Assembly: GCF_000317575.1 (NCBI RefSeq)
Contig: NC_019748.1
Span: forward strand, 310,001-374,000
Length of the DNA stretch: 64,000 nucleotides
Origin: Stanieria cyanosphaera PCC 7437
GTDB lineage: Bacteria > Cyanobacteriota > Cyanobacteriia > Cyanobacteriales > Xenococcaceae
Direction of reading: 5' to 3'
Shown: positions 26,262 through 35,574 of the stretch, piece by piece
Position numbering within the stretch: position 1 is the first letter of the stretch
Layout of the letters: each line of letters begins with the position of its first letter
Notes under the pieces: model-generated
What the model was told of the DNA's origin: nothing
Seen by the model: only the letters and a program-made list of their open reading frames with translations
The model's database searches: none
Position numbers and translations under genes: made by a program

Positions 26262-27404
26262 ATGCTGCCATACGTCCTAGCGATCGCAGTTGGCTTAAAT
26301 AGTTTGATCTTATTTCTGACAGCTTTCTTGTTGCCAGATCTTCACCGCCAAGACGATTTTTTTTGGAGTGCAATCGGCTTATTTTACGCCCTAGTGCTAT
26401 GGTTTTGTGCCACTAGCATGACAGGTGGATTATTATTAGGACAAGTCGCAGCCGTTGCCCTACTCACTTCCTATAATTGGCAAATTTTTAAATTAAGAAA
26501 AGCGATCGCTAATCCCGAACAACAAGCAAATCTTGATAGCTTTTCTGTAGTTAATTCAGTTAAAGGTTTATTTAGTGGTAAACGACAAGTTAAACCCCAA
26601 CCACCTATCCCACCAGTAACAATTACAGAAAAAGAACCTACACTACCAAACCAAACATCCCTAACAACACCATCAAGTTCGGCAGAAGAAATAGAAGACA
26701 CAATTCTTGAAGAAACCTCACAATCAACACCCCAAGATAGTGAAGCTATTTTGTCAGAAGAACCTTTTGCCGTAGAAACAACTTCTGAAGCAAATTCTCC
26801 CAAACTAGAATCTACTACACCATCACCCGTAGCAACCAAAAAATCAGGATTGTTCAGCAATTTATTCAACTTTGGCAAAAAGCAACCCGCTTCAAAAAGA
26901 CCAACCACAAAAAATACTAGTTCTGTCGCTACAACTAAACTTGATGATCTTTTAGATCAAGAGGTTGAAGCAGAAACAACTACTACTGAAGTAAAAGTTA
27001 CAATTGCCGAGACAACTTCTACTCCAGAATCAGAAACAACTAAAATAGAAACAATTTCGATTAAATCCTCTGAAGAAGGTTCACCCACAGTAGAAACAGA
27101 AGAAATTATTGTTGAAACTACCCCAATCGATGCATCATCAAAATCAACTTCTTCGACTCAAGCGGAAATAGTTGAGATTATTGATACGGAAATCGAACCA
27201 AATAACTTAGAAACCACCAATTGGGATGAAGAGGATGTCGACTCCAATCCAAATGATTTTGTAGAACCAATCACAGTAACTGAAGTTCAAGAATCACCAC
27301 CGACAATTGATTCTAATCAAACTACCAAGTCTTTAGATAAGCAAAAAGATTTAAATATCGATGAGTTTTTGAAAGAAATGGAGCAAAAAAGAGAAAATTC
27401 CTGA
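26262..27404 (+). CDS. Ycf66-family membrane protein
   Basis: The 380-residue protein starts with three hydrophobic segments (residues about 3-25, 34-52 and 55-72; LLPDLHRQDDFFWSAIGLFYALVLWF overall pattern) that match the Ycf66 family, a conserved thylakoid or inner-membrane protein of cyanobacteria and plastids of unknown function. The remaining 300 residues are hydrophilic and low-complexity, rich in Glu, Thr, Ser and Pro, with a short basic KKSGLFSNLFNFGKKQ segment near 200. A Shine-Dalgarno-like AAGGAG lies 15-20 bases before the ATG. The acidic tail is longer than in the plastid versions and may contact partners. Confidence 0.82.
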   Translation: MLPYVLAIAVGLNSLILFLTAFLLPDLHRQDDFFWSAIGLFYALVLWFCATSMTGGLLLGQVAAVALLTSYNWQIFKLRKAIANPEQQANLDSFSVVNSVKGLFSGKRQVKPQPPIPPVTITEKEPTLPNQTSLTTPSSSAEEIEDTILEETSQSTPQDSEAILSEEPFAVETTSEANSPKLESTTPSPVATKKSGLFSNLFNFGKKQPASKRPTTKNTSSVATTKLDDLLDQEVEAETTTTEVKVTIAETTSTPESETTKIETISIKSSEEGSPTVETEEIIVETTPIDASSKSTSSTQAEIVEIIDTEIEPNNLETTNWDEEDVDSNPNDFVEPITVTEVQESPPTIDSNQTTKSLDKQKDLNIDEFLKEMEQKRENS

Positions 27405-27582
27405 ATAAAACTCTTAAATTTCTTAATTTTCAATCTCAATCTCGCTTTTTTAGTTAAAGTTTTTCTATACTTCAAGACTAGAAAAAAAGTTGAGTGCAAA
27501 CTTTTAATTAAGGTGTACTATTGTAAAGATTGACGAATAAAAAATAAAACTTTTGACTTAATCTTCACATTTGTATACCTAA

Positions 27583-28275
27583 ATGAATTTTTTTCGTTTT
27601 TCCGAACCAATTTTGCGTCGCAAGCAACACGCCTTAGATTTTCAGGATCGTCAAGGATTATGGCATTTTAAACTAAATATTAAAGATAAAACTTTATTCT
27701 CGAATATTTATACCAGAATAGACCAAGTTTTTGTAATGTGGGGTTTAATTTCGGCAATTATCTTTATCACTGCCCAATTTGCGCCCATTGACTGGATCAC
27801 TCAAGCAATTTTTTGGTCAATCTTAACAATTGTTGGTACGGTAGCAATGATTCCCCTAACTCATTTTTGGGTGAAAGTAGAACGTTTGAAATGGGTTTTG
27901 TATAGTTGGGTATTTTTAATGTTAGGCGGTGTCGTAATTACCGATTTAGGAATCTTGTTGGGTTGGGGACAAGTCTTAATGCACTTATGCCATCTTTGGT
28001 TAAGTTTAAGTGCAATTGGTTATTTTTGTACAGGTTGGGGATTGCGATCGCGTGCTTTTATAGTTGCAGGTTTATGGCATATTTTAGGTATAGTCATTTT
28101 ACCTTACTGTCTTGGTTGGCAGTTTTTGGCAACAGGTTTAATTATGACAGCTAATCTTTTAGTATTTGCCGAAACTCAATGGGATATGCGTCTTCCGATT
28201 GATAATTATGCTTTCTTAACTGAAGAACAAAAAGAATTTAATCGTCAACAGTATCGATTACGTCAAGCTTCTTAA
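27583..28275 (+). CDS. Conserved cyanobacterial membrane protein, function unknown
   Basis: A 230-residue integral membrane protein. A soluble N-terminus (about 1-45, with many basic residues) is followed by six or seven hydrophobic segments (starting near VFVMWGLISAIIFI, IFWSILTIVGTVAMI, WVLYSWVFLMLGGVVI, VLMHLCHLWLSLSAIGYF, AFIVAGLWHILGIVIL and FLATGLIMTANLLVF) and a polar C-terminus. I do not recognise a functional family. It stands 180 bases after the Ycf66-like gene on the same strand, so cotranscription is possible. Confidence 0.72.
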   Translation: MNFFRFSEPILRRKQHALDFQDRQGLWHFKLNIKDKTLFSNIYTRIDQVFVMWGLISAIIFITAQFAPIDWITQAIFWSILTIVGTVAMIPLTHFWVKVERLKWVLYSWVFLMLGGVVITDLGILLGWGQVLMHLCHLWLSLSAIGYFCTGWGLRSRAFIVAGLWHILGIVILPYCLGWQFLATGLIMTANLLVFAETQWDMRLPIDNYAFLTEEQKEFNRQQYRLRQAS

Positions 28276-28572
28276 TTTTTCAATATCATAGTTTTGGTTG
28301 ATAGTTAATTGAGATCAAATATAATTCTAAAAACAGGCTTTTTGAGTAAAGATGTTAACCACAAGCAAAATTCCTGTCTCGTGCCTTTACCCAACTGTTA
28401 AAGATGTTATTTCAACAAGATTCAGTATTAGAAGTACGTAATGTAATAAATTTAAGAAGTGTTTAAAAAATAAAGATTAAAACCAAAAATAATTTAATTC
28501 TTGATCACTCATAATTGAGCCTTAAACAAGCAATTTTTTGACAATTCAGATTAAGAATGCTAGATTAAGCGA

Positions 28573-28770
28573 TTAATCTTGATCACCATAAAGAAATAAA
28601 GTCATACCAGAAACTGGTTGATTATCATCAGCTTGAAGATAAGCTTCTATTTGAGCAGCACTATTAACTGTTTTTGTTTCAATATTCTCTTCTGTAGATT
28701 GAGAAAAATATTGTTGAAACCCAAGCCATAGTTGAGGTAATCGGTTGCAGTAGGTCAGAATTTGATTCAT
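28573..28770 (-). CDS. Small hypothetical protein
   Basis: A 65-residue acidic protein (MNQILTYCNRLPQLWLGFQQ at the start, ending LFLYGDQD). It has no signal peptide or transmembrane segment. An AGGA sequence lies about nine bases before the ATG, which supports translation. I recognise no family. Neighbours are on the other strand, so it would form its own transcript. It could be a spurious ORF. Confidence 0.45.
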   Translation of the reverse strand: MNQILTYCNRLPQLWLGFQQYFSQSTEENIETKTVNSAAQIEAYLQADDNQPVSGMTLFLYGDQD

Positions 28771-28974
28771 GATTTCTTAATCCTAACTTTATATCTTCTT
28801 GATATTATGATGACATAAGTAACCATAATTTTCTTCTTTTTTAAGTCAATCTTCTTAAGAAAATGTCTTTAGTTGCCTTGTTTTATTTGAAGCATCGCGT
28901 TTAAATTTCTTTAAGATGTTTAAGTAGAAATTGCATCTTAGTCCTAAACGTTTACAATTTCGATAAAATTTTTG

Positions 28975-29604
28975 ATGGAATATATTTATCTTCATGGTTT
29001 TGCTTCTAGCCCTCAATCCCATAAAGCTCAATATTTACGCGATCGCTTTGCTACAATTGGAATTAATTTAAATCTTTTAGATCTCAATCAGGGAGATTTG
29101 TCTCATCTCACTTTGACGAGACAAATTCAACAAGTGGTTACAGCTTTTCCCACCTCCCATACTCCTATTACTATTATTGGTTCAAGTTTTGGCGGTTTAA
29201 CGGCTGCGTGGTTGGGAGAAACTTATCCACAAGTACAACGTTTGATTCTACTTGCGCCAGCTTTTAATTTTTTGGCTCATTGGTTACCTAAACTCGGCAA
29301 AGCACAACGACAACAATGGCAACAGTCTGGTTATTTATCGACTTATCATTATGGAAAAGGGCGAATGCTGCCTCTTCATTATCAATTTGTGGTAGATCTT
29401 AGTAAGTATGATGATTCTCATCTGAAGCGCGCTTTACCTACTTTAATCATTCATGGTGTCAACGATGATGTAATTCCAATCGCAGCTAGTCGCAACTATG
29501 CTTCCCAACGTCCTTGGGTAAAATTAATTGAATTGGAAAGCGATCACAGTTTAACTAATGTAGAAGAAAAAATTTGGCAATCAATTCAAACTTTCGCGCT
29601 TTAA
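28975..29604 (+). CDS. YqiA/YcfP-type alpha/beta-hydrolase (esterase)
   Basis: Small alpha/beta-hydrolase of the YqiA-like family with esterase activity on short acyl chains in E. coli. The 209-residue protein starts MEYIYLHGFASSPQSHKAQ; the ATG at 28975 directly follows an in-frame TTG and fits the family better. The nucleophile elbow is GSSFGGL (residues about 79-85), the Asp and His of the triad are likely in HGVNDDVIPI and ESDHSL near the C-terminus. Cytosolic, no signal peptide. The natural substrate is unknown, and the neighbours give no clue. Confidence 0.88.
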   Translation: MEYIYLHGFASSPQSHKAQYLRDRFATIGINLNLLDLNQGDLSHLTLTRQIQQVVTAFPTSHTPITIIGSSFGGLTAAWLGETYPQVQRLILLAPAFNFLAHWLPKLGKAQRQQWQQSGYLSTYHYGKGRMLPLHYQFVVDLSKYDDSHLKRALPTLIIHGVNDDVIPIAASRNYASQRPWVKLIELESDHSLTNVEEKIWQSIQTFAL

Positions 29605-30299
29605 AAATTAACCCATAAAAATCAAAAAACGACTATGACATCTTTCTCGTCATATATCGCTCTTAGTGATGCAGAAGAAAAGCAGGTTATAATTGTTAAA
29701 AAATTCCCATATACTAGACTACTTACAATTTAAGGTTCAACCCGCTTTTCTCTACATTATGATTGTTAAACAAAGAATTCCCAATGAGGTATTCGGGATT
29801 GAATTCAAAACTAGACAGAGTAAACAGTTTGATTATATCTCTACTTAAGGTTTACAAAGTTTTCTCAATTACCCTTCTCTATCATCCAAAAACATTACCC
29901 TTTCTGGTTAAGATTTGGCTCATACATTCAAAAACTATTTATTATTTTCCAGGAAAATAGTTGAATGCGATACCACTTATTTCGTAATCTATTTTTTTCT
30001 GTAGGAAGGTATCGAGTAGATTCAGAGCGGGAGGTACAAGCTCTAATCTTTAGTTTGGGTAGAAGTGTGGTGTACTTCTTTGTACCTGTTATTAAATTAG
30101 CACTAGTCTCTGAATAAATAAAACCAGTTTTTACGAATATTTACAGTTATTTATTTGCTGCAACAGTTACTTTAAATAGCTACATCTTATTCACTCGTGA
30201 GTCTGATTTTTTAGAAATAAATCAAGCTTGATTACTGAAAAGTTCGATACCCTATAAATCTGTAAGCTATTTTTTTTAGCTCTATAAATCAACTAATTT
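29605..30299. other. Gene-free region with inverted repeats
   Basis: Nearly 700 bases upstream of polA. A 65-codon plus-strand ORF at 29763 has no family resemblance and is probably not real. Structure is visible: AGAAAAGCAGGTT (29676-29688) pairs with AACCCGCTTTTCT (29739-29751) except one position, and AGGTACAA / TTGTACCT (30032-30039, 30080-30087) encloses AGAAGT / ACTTCT (30061-30066, 30074-30079). The second pair forms a nested double stem that could be a small RNA or leader. Confidence 0.45.
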
Positions 30300-33254
30300 A
30301 TGTCTCAAGCTACTGCTACTTCTGTTGTCAACTCAAATTGTCCAGTATTTATTCTGATTGATGGTCATTCTTTGGCTTTTCGTTCCTATTATGCCTTTGC
30401 TAAATCTAAAAAAGGAGCGTTGCGAACTTCAACAGGAATTCCTACCAGTATTTGTTTTGGCTTTCTTAATTCTTTACTACAAGTGATCGAATCAGAACAA
30501 CCTGAGTATTTAGCGATCGCTTTTGATTTAGGTGAGCCTACTTTTCGTAGTGTAGCAGACCCTACCTACAAAGCCAATCGTCAGGAAACACCAGAAGATT
30601 TTGTTCCCGATCTCAAAAATCTGCAAAAATTATTAGCTGCATTGAATGTAACTATTGCGGTTTCACCTGGTTATGAAGCTGATGATGTGCTAGGGACTTT
30701 GGCACACCAAGCATCACTTGCAGGATATCGTGTTAAAATTGTCACTGGCGATCGCGATTTGTTTCAATTAGTCAACGATCAAGAACAGATTAGTGTTTTA
30801 TATTTAGAGCCTAAGCTAACTTATAGTGGTTCTGGTAGTTATCGAGAATTTGATACAGCAGCAGTAGTAGAAAAGTTAAGTATTACTCCGCAACAAGTAA
30901 TTGACTACAAAGCTTTGTGTGGTGACAAGTCAGACAACATTCCAGGTATTACGGGAATTGGCGATAAAACTGCAATTAAATTATTGAATGAATATTCTAC
31001 TTTAGAAGGTATTTATCAAAGTTTGAACCAACTCAAAGGTGCAGTCAAACAGAAAATTGCTACAGGAAAAGATAATGCTTTTCATTCGCGTTATTTAGCA
31101 ACTATAGATACAAAAACTCCTTTGAAAATTACTTTAGAAGAATGTTTATTAAAAGGTTTTGATTATCAAGAAGTTATTCCTTTATTGAAAGAATTAGAAC
31201 TAAAAAAAATAATTGATCGAATTGAACATTTACAAGAAAAACTGGGAGGAAAATTAAAGCTTCAGTCAGAAACAGTTGCAAGTGAACGGGAACAACTATC
31301 TTTATTTAATAGTGATGAATCTGGTTTCAGTCTTAATCAAGAAATCATTCAACAAAATAATAAATTTAAATCTGTAAATAATCCTGATTCACCATCTTTA
31401 GTTCAACCTCAAATTATTACAACCGCAGAACAATTAGAACAATTAATTAATACTTTAAAAAAATATACTAATCCTTCAGAACCTGTGGCTTGGGATACAG
31501 AAACAACTGCCTTAGAACCTCATCATGCGACTTTAGTTGGAATTGGTTGCTGTTGGGGAAATCAAACTACAGATATTGCTTATATTCCTGTCGGACATAA
31601 AGACGGAAAACAATTAGATTGTCAGCAAGTTTTAACTGCTTTAAAACCTATTTTAGAATCTTTAGATTATCCTAAAGCTTTTCAAAATACTAAATTTGAT
31701 CGTTTAGTTTTACATTACCAGGGAATTAAGTTAGCTGGAGTTGTCTTTGATCCGATGTTAGCTAGTTATGTAATTAATCCTGAAACCAGTCATAACCTTA
31801 CTGATTTATCGGAACGTTATTTAATAGGAATCGTTTCTAAAACCTATAAAAATTTAGGTATTCCTAAAGGACAAACTATTGCCGATTTATCAATTGATAC
31901 TGTAGCTGAATATTGTGGGTTAGATGCTTATGCTACTTATCTGCTAGTAGAAAAACTTCAAGCTGAATTAATTAAATTTACAGAGTTACATAAACTACTG
32001 ATAGAAGTAGAACAACCATTGGAAATAGTTTTAGCAGACATGGAAAAAATTGGCTTTAAAATCAATGTACCTTATCTGCAACAATTTTCCTTACAATTAG
32101 CCCAAAATTTACAAGAACTTGAACAAAAAGCTTATCAAGCAGCAGGAGAAATATTTAATTTAAATTCTCCTAAACAACTAAGTGAAATTTTATTTGAAAA
32201 ACTAGGTTTAAATCGTAAAAAATCTAGTAAAACTAAAACTGGTTATTCAACTAATCAAGCTGTTCTAGAAAAATTACAAGGCGATCATCCGCTGATTGAT
32301 TATATTTTAGAACAACGTACTTTATCAAAATTAAAATCAACTTATGTTGATGCCCTGCCTGCTTTAGTTCGTTCCGATACTCAAAGAGTTCATACAGATT
32401 TTAATCAAACTAATACTGCTACAGGTAGATTATCTTCTTCAAATCCTAATCTACAAAATATTCCTATTCGTACCGAATTTTCTCGGCAAATTCGTCAAGC
32501 TTTTATTCCCGAAAATGATTGGTTATTAGTAGCTGCTGATTATTCCCAAATTGAATTAAGAATTCTCGCTCATTTAAGTCAAGAACCAGTCTTAGTTGAA
32601 GCCTATCGTTCTAATCAAGATGTTCATAGTATCACAGCACAATTATTATTTGATAAATCACAAGTTACTGCCGAAGAACGACGTTTAGGAAAAATTATTA
32701 ATTTTGGTGTTATTTATGGTATGGGCGCGCAAAGATTTGCTAGAGAATCCGGTTTTAGTACTGCCGTTGGTAAAGAATTTATTGACAAATATCGCGCTAA
32801 ATATACAAAAGTTTTTGCTTATTTAGAAGGAGTTAAAAAAGAAGCGATCGCAAATGGTTTTGTCACAACTATTTTAGGTAGAAGACGTTATTTTAATTTT
32901 GGTAGTAAAAGTTTAACTAACCTTCAAGGTAGTCAACCCCAAGATATTAATTTGGCGGAACTAAAATATAATTATAACGATGCTCAATTATTAAGGGCTG
33001 CTGCTAACTCTCCCATTCAAGGTTCAAGTGCAGATATTATTAAAATCGCGATGGTTAAATTACACCAAATTCTTCAGCAATATCAAGCCAGATTATTATT
33101 ACAAATTCACGATGAATTAGTTTTTGAAGTTCCTCCCCATGAATGGCAAGAGTTGCAAACTCAAATCAAAATAACAATGGAAAATGCAGTTAGTTTGAGT
33201 GTTCCTTTGCTAGTAGAAATTAATGCAGGAAAAAATTGGATGGAAGCTAAGTAA
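30300..33254 (+). CDS. polA: DNA polymerase I
   Basis: Fills gaps and removes RNA primers in replication and repair. The 984 residues comprise the 5'-3' exonuclease (1-about 300, with GDRDLFQLV and the helix-hairpin-helix GITGIGDKTAIKLL), a variable linker, the 3'-5' proofreading domain with DTETTALEP near 397, NTKFDRLVL near 465 and CGLDAY near 540, so proofreading residues are intact, and the family-A polymerase with motif A AADYSQIELR near 746, motif B RRLGKIINFGVIYG near 795 and motif C LQIHDELVFEV near 935. It appears monocistronic. Confidence 0.98.
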   Translation: MSQATATSVVNSNCPVFILIDGHSLAFRSYYAFAKSKKGALRTSTGIPTSICFGFLNSLLQVIESEQPEYLAIAFDLGEPTFRSVADPTYKANRQETPEDFVPDLKNLQKLLAALNVTIAVSPGYEADDVLGTLAHQASLAGYRVKIVTGDRDLFQLVNDQEQISVLYLEPKLTYSGSGSYREFDTAAVVEKLSITPQQVIDYKALCGDKSDNIPGITGIGDKTAIKLLNEYSTLEGIYQSLNQLKGAVKQKIATGKDNAFHSRYLATIDTKTPLKITLEECLLKGFDYQEVIPLLKELELKKIIDRIEHLQEKLGGKLKLQSETVASEREQLSLFNSDESGFSLNQEIIQQNNKFKSVNNPDSPSLVQPQIITTAEQLEQLINTLKKYTNPSEPVAWDTETTALEPHHATLVGIGCCWGNQTTDIAYIPVGHKDGKQLDCQQVLTALKPILESLDYPKAFQNTKFDRLVLHYQGIKLAGVVFDPMLASYVINPETSHNLTDLSERYLIGIVSKTYKNLGIPKGQTIADLSIDTVAEYCGLDAYATYLLVEKLQAELIKFTELHKLLIEVEQPLEIVLADMEKIGFKINVPYLQQFSLQLAQNLQELEQKAYQAAGEIFNLNSPKQLSEILFEKLGLNRKKSSKTKTGYSTNQAVLEKLQGDHPLIDYILEQRTLSKLKSTYVDALPALVRSDTQRVHTDFNQTNTATGRLSSSNPNLQNIPIRTEFSRQIRQAFIPENDWLLVAADYSQIELRILAHLSQEPVLVEAYRSNQDVHSITAQLLFDKSQVTAEERRLGKIINFGVIYGMGAQRFARESGFSTAVGKEFIDKYRAKYTKVFAYLEGVKKEAIANGFVTTILGRRRYFNFGSKSLTNLQGSQPQDINLAELKYNYNDAQLLRAAANSPIQGSSADIIKIAMVKLHQILQQYQARLLLQIHDELVFEVPPHEWQELQTQIKITMENAVSLSVPLLVEINAGKNWMEAK

Positions 33255-33309
33255 GTGGCGTTGCATCATTGCGGGATGATTCACGACTTTTTCCCCATTC
33301 AAAGTTTTT

Positions 33310-33480
33310 CATTATTATAGCGATCGCATATTATCAAAATGCCCTAAGAGTGCGTAGACAATATGTTTATCCCCAACTTGTGATATTTGAACCTTTACCG
33401 CGTTTTTTATCCACCTTAACGAAAATATTTTTGGCTTTGGCTAGTTTTTTAACTTTCCGAATAAACTCATTTTCTTTCAT
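33310..33480 (-). pseudogene. Frameshifted hicA toxin remnant
   Basis: The frame starting at 33480 encodes MKENEFIRKVKKLAKAKNIF and VKVDKKRGKGS, the start of a HicA-type mRNA interferase (the family variant with a KKRGKGSH-like motif), and then stops at 33367 after 37 codons. The continuation GDKHIVYALLG is readable in a neighbouring frame, which indicates a small deletion or insertion. The gene overlaps the hicB remnant by one base (TAATG), as in intact hicBA operons. Without the rest of the fold the toxin cannot be active. Confidence 0.65.
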
Positions 33481-33578
33481 TATGTAAGATATTGCTTTGC
33501 TTCTGCGCTCAAAACATCATCCATCCAAGCATTAATGCTTTTATTAGCTTTTTTGGCAGCTAAATAAATCTGACGATG
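33480..33578 (-). pseudogene. C-terminal remnant of hicB antitoxin
   Basis: Thirty-two codons ending at the hicA start encode HRQIYLAAKKANKSINAWMD followed by DVLSAEAKQ, the typical ribbon-helix-helix end of HicB antitoxins (HR.I..AAKK.NKSIN.W...VL). The upstream coding part is not recognisable as HicB: in the same frame a different short segment and a stop are found. The order B then A with a one-base overlap matches the toxin-antitoxin operon layout. Confidence 0.6.
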
Positions 33579-33638
33579 GTTTAATATGATATCAAAAAAT
33601 GATATTTTAATTGAGTCTAGAGCGATCGCGATTAATTC

Positions 33639-33779
33639 TCAACTACCTACCGCACAAAAAGTAGCCCAATAATACAGGGAAGCAAAAGGGTAAGAATTAT
33701 CGGGCATATGAAATAAAGCTACATCGATTTCAAACATCTGTGCGTAAGTTACGTTAATAAGATACGCTGATGATTTCAT
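33639..33779 (-). pseudogene. Possible C-terminal fragment of a CHAT-like protein
   Basis: A 46-codon frame ending SLYYWATFCAVGS followed by a stop. The ending resembles the terminal YYWAPF-x-L/V-x-G strand of CHAT peptidase-like domains. The remaining residues (INVTYAQMFEIDVALFHM) give no clear match. It lies upstream of the hicB remnant in the same frame, suggesting stacked gene debris. The call rests on a very short motif and could be wrong. Confidence 0.3.
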
Positions 33780-33856
33780 TATTCTGCATGAAAATCTTGA
33801 AGTAATAAAACAAAGTCAAATTATAATTCAAGACATGATCTACTCTACTGATAGGT

Positions 33857-34246
33857 ATGCGTGTATACATTTTGCTCTTTAATGCTGGAACAGATAACGA
33901 AGGTGTTCATACGATTCAAGTTGGCGATCTCAATAAGATTTTAATGTTCGCCGAAGAAGATGATGCGGTTCGTTTTGCTTTAATGCTAGAAGCACAGGAT
34001 TTTCCCGAAGCGACAGTCGAAGCAATTGATTCAGAAGAAGTAGAGGTTTTTTGTCGTAAAGCTGGATATGACTATGAAATTATTGAACCTGGTAACTTAG
34101 CTGTTCCTCCAGACAAAAATGTTGAAACAACTGATTGGGATCAGGAAGAGGAACAACAAAGTATTTCTAACGCAGAAGTAGAAGAATCGGAATTAGCTCA
34201 AAATGAATTGGACAGCATTCGCCGTCGTTTAGAAGGATTGTTGTGA
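33857..34246 (+). CDS. DUF3110 protein
   Basis: A 129-residue cyanobacterial and plastid family protein of unknown function. The N-terminal 85 residues form the DUF3110 domain, starting MRVYILLFNAGTDNEGVHTI and continuing with VLIFA-type strand (KILMFAEEDDAVRFALMLE) and the conserved FCRKAGYDYE. The rest is an acidic, Gln/Glu-rich tail ending in a short amphipathic helix. Soluble, probably cytosolic. murQ starts 77 bases downstream on the same strand, but the link may be accidental. Confidence 0.85.
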   Translation: MRVYILLFNAGTDNEGVHTIQVGDLNKILMFAEEDDAVRFALMLEAQDFPEATVEAIDSEEVEVFCRKAGYDYEIIEPGNLAVPPDKNVETTDWDQEEEQQSISNAEVEESELAQNELDSIRRRLEGLL

Positions 34247-34329
34247 AATCTGAATTCTAAATTATAAATTCCTCAATCTAGGTCACAGTTAAGCTAAATT
34301 CAGAGTCTTGCTCTTACTCTATTGTGCAG

Positions 34330-35238
34330 ATGAAAAATTTACAGTCAAGAGGACATTTACTAACTGAACAGATTAATCCTGCCAGTGAAAATCTTGATAG
34401 TTTATCCTCTTTAGAAATTGTCGATTTATTTAATCGTGAAGATGCCAAAACCCTAGAAGCGATCGCTCTTGCCAGAATTCCTTTAGCAAAAGCAATAGAT
34501 TTGATTAATGAGGCAATGACTCAAGGAGGAAGATTATTTTATGTAGGTGCAGGTACGAGCGGTAGATTAGGCGTTTTAGATGCTGCCGAATGTCCTCCTA
34601 CTTTTTGTACTCCTCCAGAATTGGTTCACGGAATTATTGCTGGTGGCGCAGGTGCTTTAGTTAGAAGTTCAGAAGATTTGGAAGATCGACCAGAAGATGG
34701 AGCAAGTGCGATCGCTCATCATCAAATTGGTAATCTGGATGTAGTTGTTGGCATTACAGCGGGCGGGACTACTCCTTTTGTACATGGGGCATTAGCTGCT
34801 GCTCAAGAAAGAGGAGCAAAAACAGTTGCTATTAGTTGTGTTCCTCTTGAACAAGTAGAAATCAATGCTGATGTAGATATTAGACTGTTAGTAGGAGCAG
34901 AAATTTTAGCAGGTTCAACTAGACTCAAAGCTGGTACAGTTACCAAAATGGCATTAAATATCCTTTCGACAGGAGTAATGATTCGCCAGGGAAAAGTTTA
35001 TGGCAATCGGATGGTAGATGTAGCGGTAACTAATCAAAAATTACGCGATCGCGCTTTACGCATTATTACAGATTTAACCGATTTAAATCAACCAGAAGCT
35101 GAAAATTTATTGCAACGCAGTGGTAATAAAGTCAAACTAGCTCTTTTGATGCACTGGACTGATTTAGATAGCGTTACAGGAGAAAATTTATTAGCCAAAC
35201 ATCAAGGCAATTTAAGAGCAGCTTTGCAAGAGCAATAA
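34330..35238 (+). CDS. murQ: N-acetylmuramic acid 6-phosphate etherase
   Basis: Cleaves the lactyl ether of MurNAc 6-phosphate to GlcNAc 6-phosphate and lactate in peptidoglycan recycling. The 302-residue protein contains the SIS fold with VGAGTSGRLGVLDAAECPPT near residue 65, GIIAGGAGALVRSSEDLEDR, the catalytic-region VVGITAGGTTPFVHGAL, and LAGSTRLKAGT near 195. The ATG at 34330 (MKNLQSRGHLLTEQ) matches the family; an upstream in-frame GTG adds two residues. No anhydro-MurNAc kinase gene lies nearby. A small CCCC/GGGG hairpin follows the stop at about 35270-35283. Confidence 0.95.
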   Translation: MKNLQSRGHLLTEQINPASENLDSLSSLEIVDLFNREDAKTLEAIALARIPLAKAIDLINEAMTQGGRLFYVGAGTSGRLGVLDAAECPPTFCTPPELVHGIIAGGAGALVRSSEDLEDRPEDGASAIAHHQIGNLDVVVGITAGGTTPFVHGALAAAQERGAKTVAISCVPLEQVEINADVDIRLLVGAEILAGSTRLKAGTVTKMALNILSTGVMIRQGKVYGNRMVDVAVTNQKLRDRALRIITDLTDLNQPEAENLLQRSGNKVKLALLMHWTDLDSVTGENLLAKHQGNLRAALQEQ

Positions 35239-35434
35239 TTTTCTAGGGTTGATGAAGTAGCTTGATTTTGAACCCCCTGTTGGGGAATAAACATATTCAT
35301 TGACTACTTTGGGGACAAATAATGAGTTTATACAATTTGCCTTGGAGGAATAAGTGAGCGAATTTTGAGCGATAGCAGTAGTGTTGATGAGGTAAGAGTG
35401 AGGTAAACGTAGTCCCCAAAAATGTCTTGGTTGA

Positions 35435-35515
35435 TGCGGACGGAGAGACTCGAACTCTCACGTCAAAGACACTAGAACCTAAATCTAGCGCGTCTACCAA
35501 TTCCGCCACGTCCGC
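35435..35515 (-). tRNA. tRNA-Leu (anticodon UAG)
   Basis: An 81-base type-II tRNA on the minus strand. The acceptor stem GCGGACG pairs with CGTCCGC. The anticodon stem CTAGA/TCTAG encloses the loop TTTAGGT with anticodon TAG, and a short variable arm precedes the GAGAGTTCGAGTCTC T-arm. CCA is not encoded. The 3' flank holds TTTGGGGAC and, about 100 bases away, its complement GTCCCCAAA, possibly a trace of past integration at this tRNA. Confidence 0.95.
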
Positions 35516-35574
35516 ATATTTAGACTGTTTTCTATCATAGCAAAGACAGAAAATAAATCAACAATTTTGATAAA

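Noticed and set aside
29763-29960. 65-codon plus-strand ORF upstream of polA
   Set aside because: No family, no ribosome-binding site and AT-driven composition; it lies in a region better described by inverted repeats.
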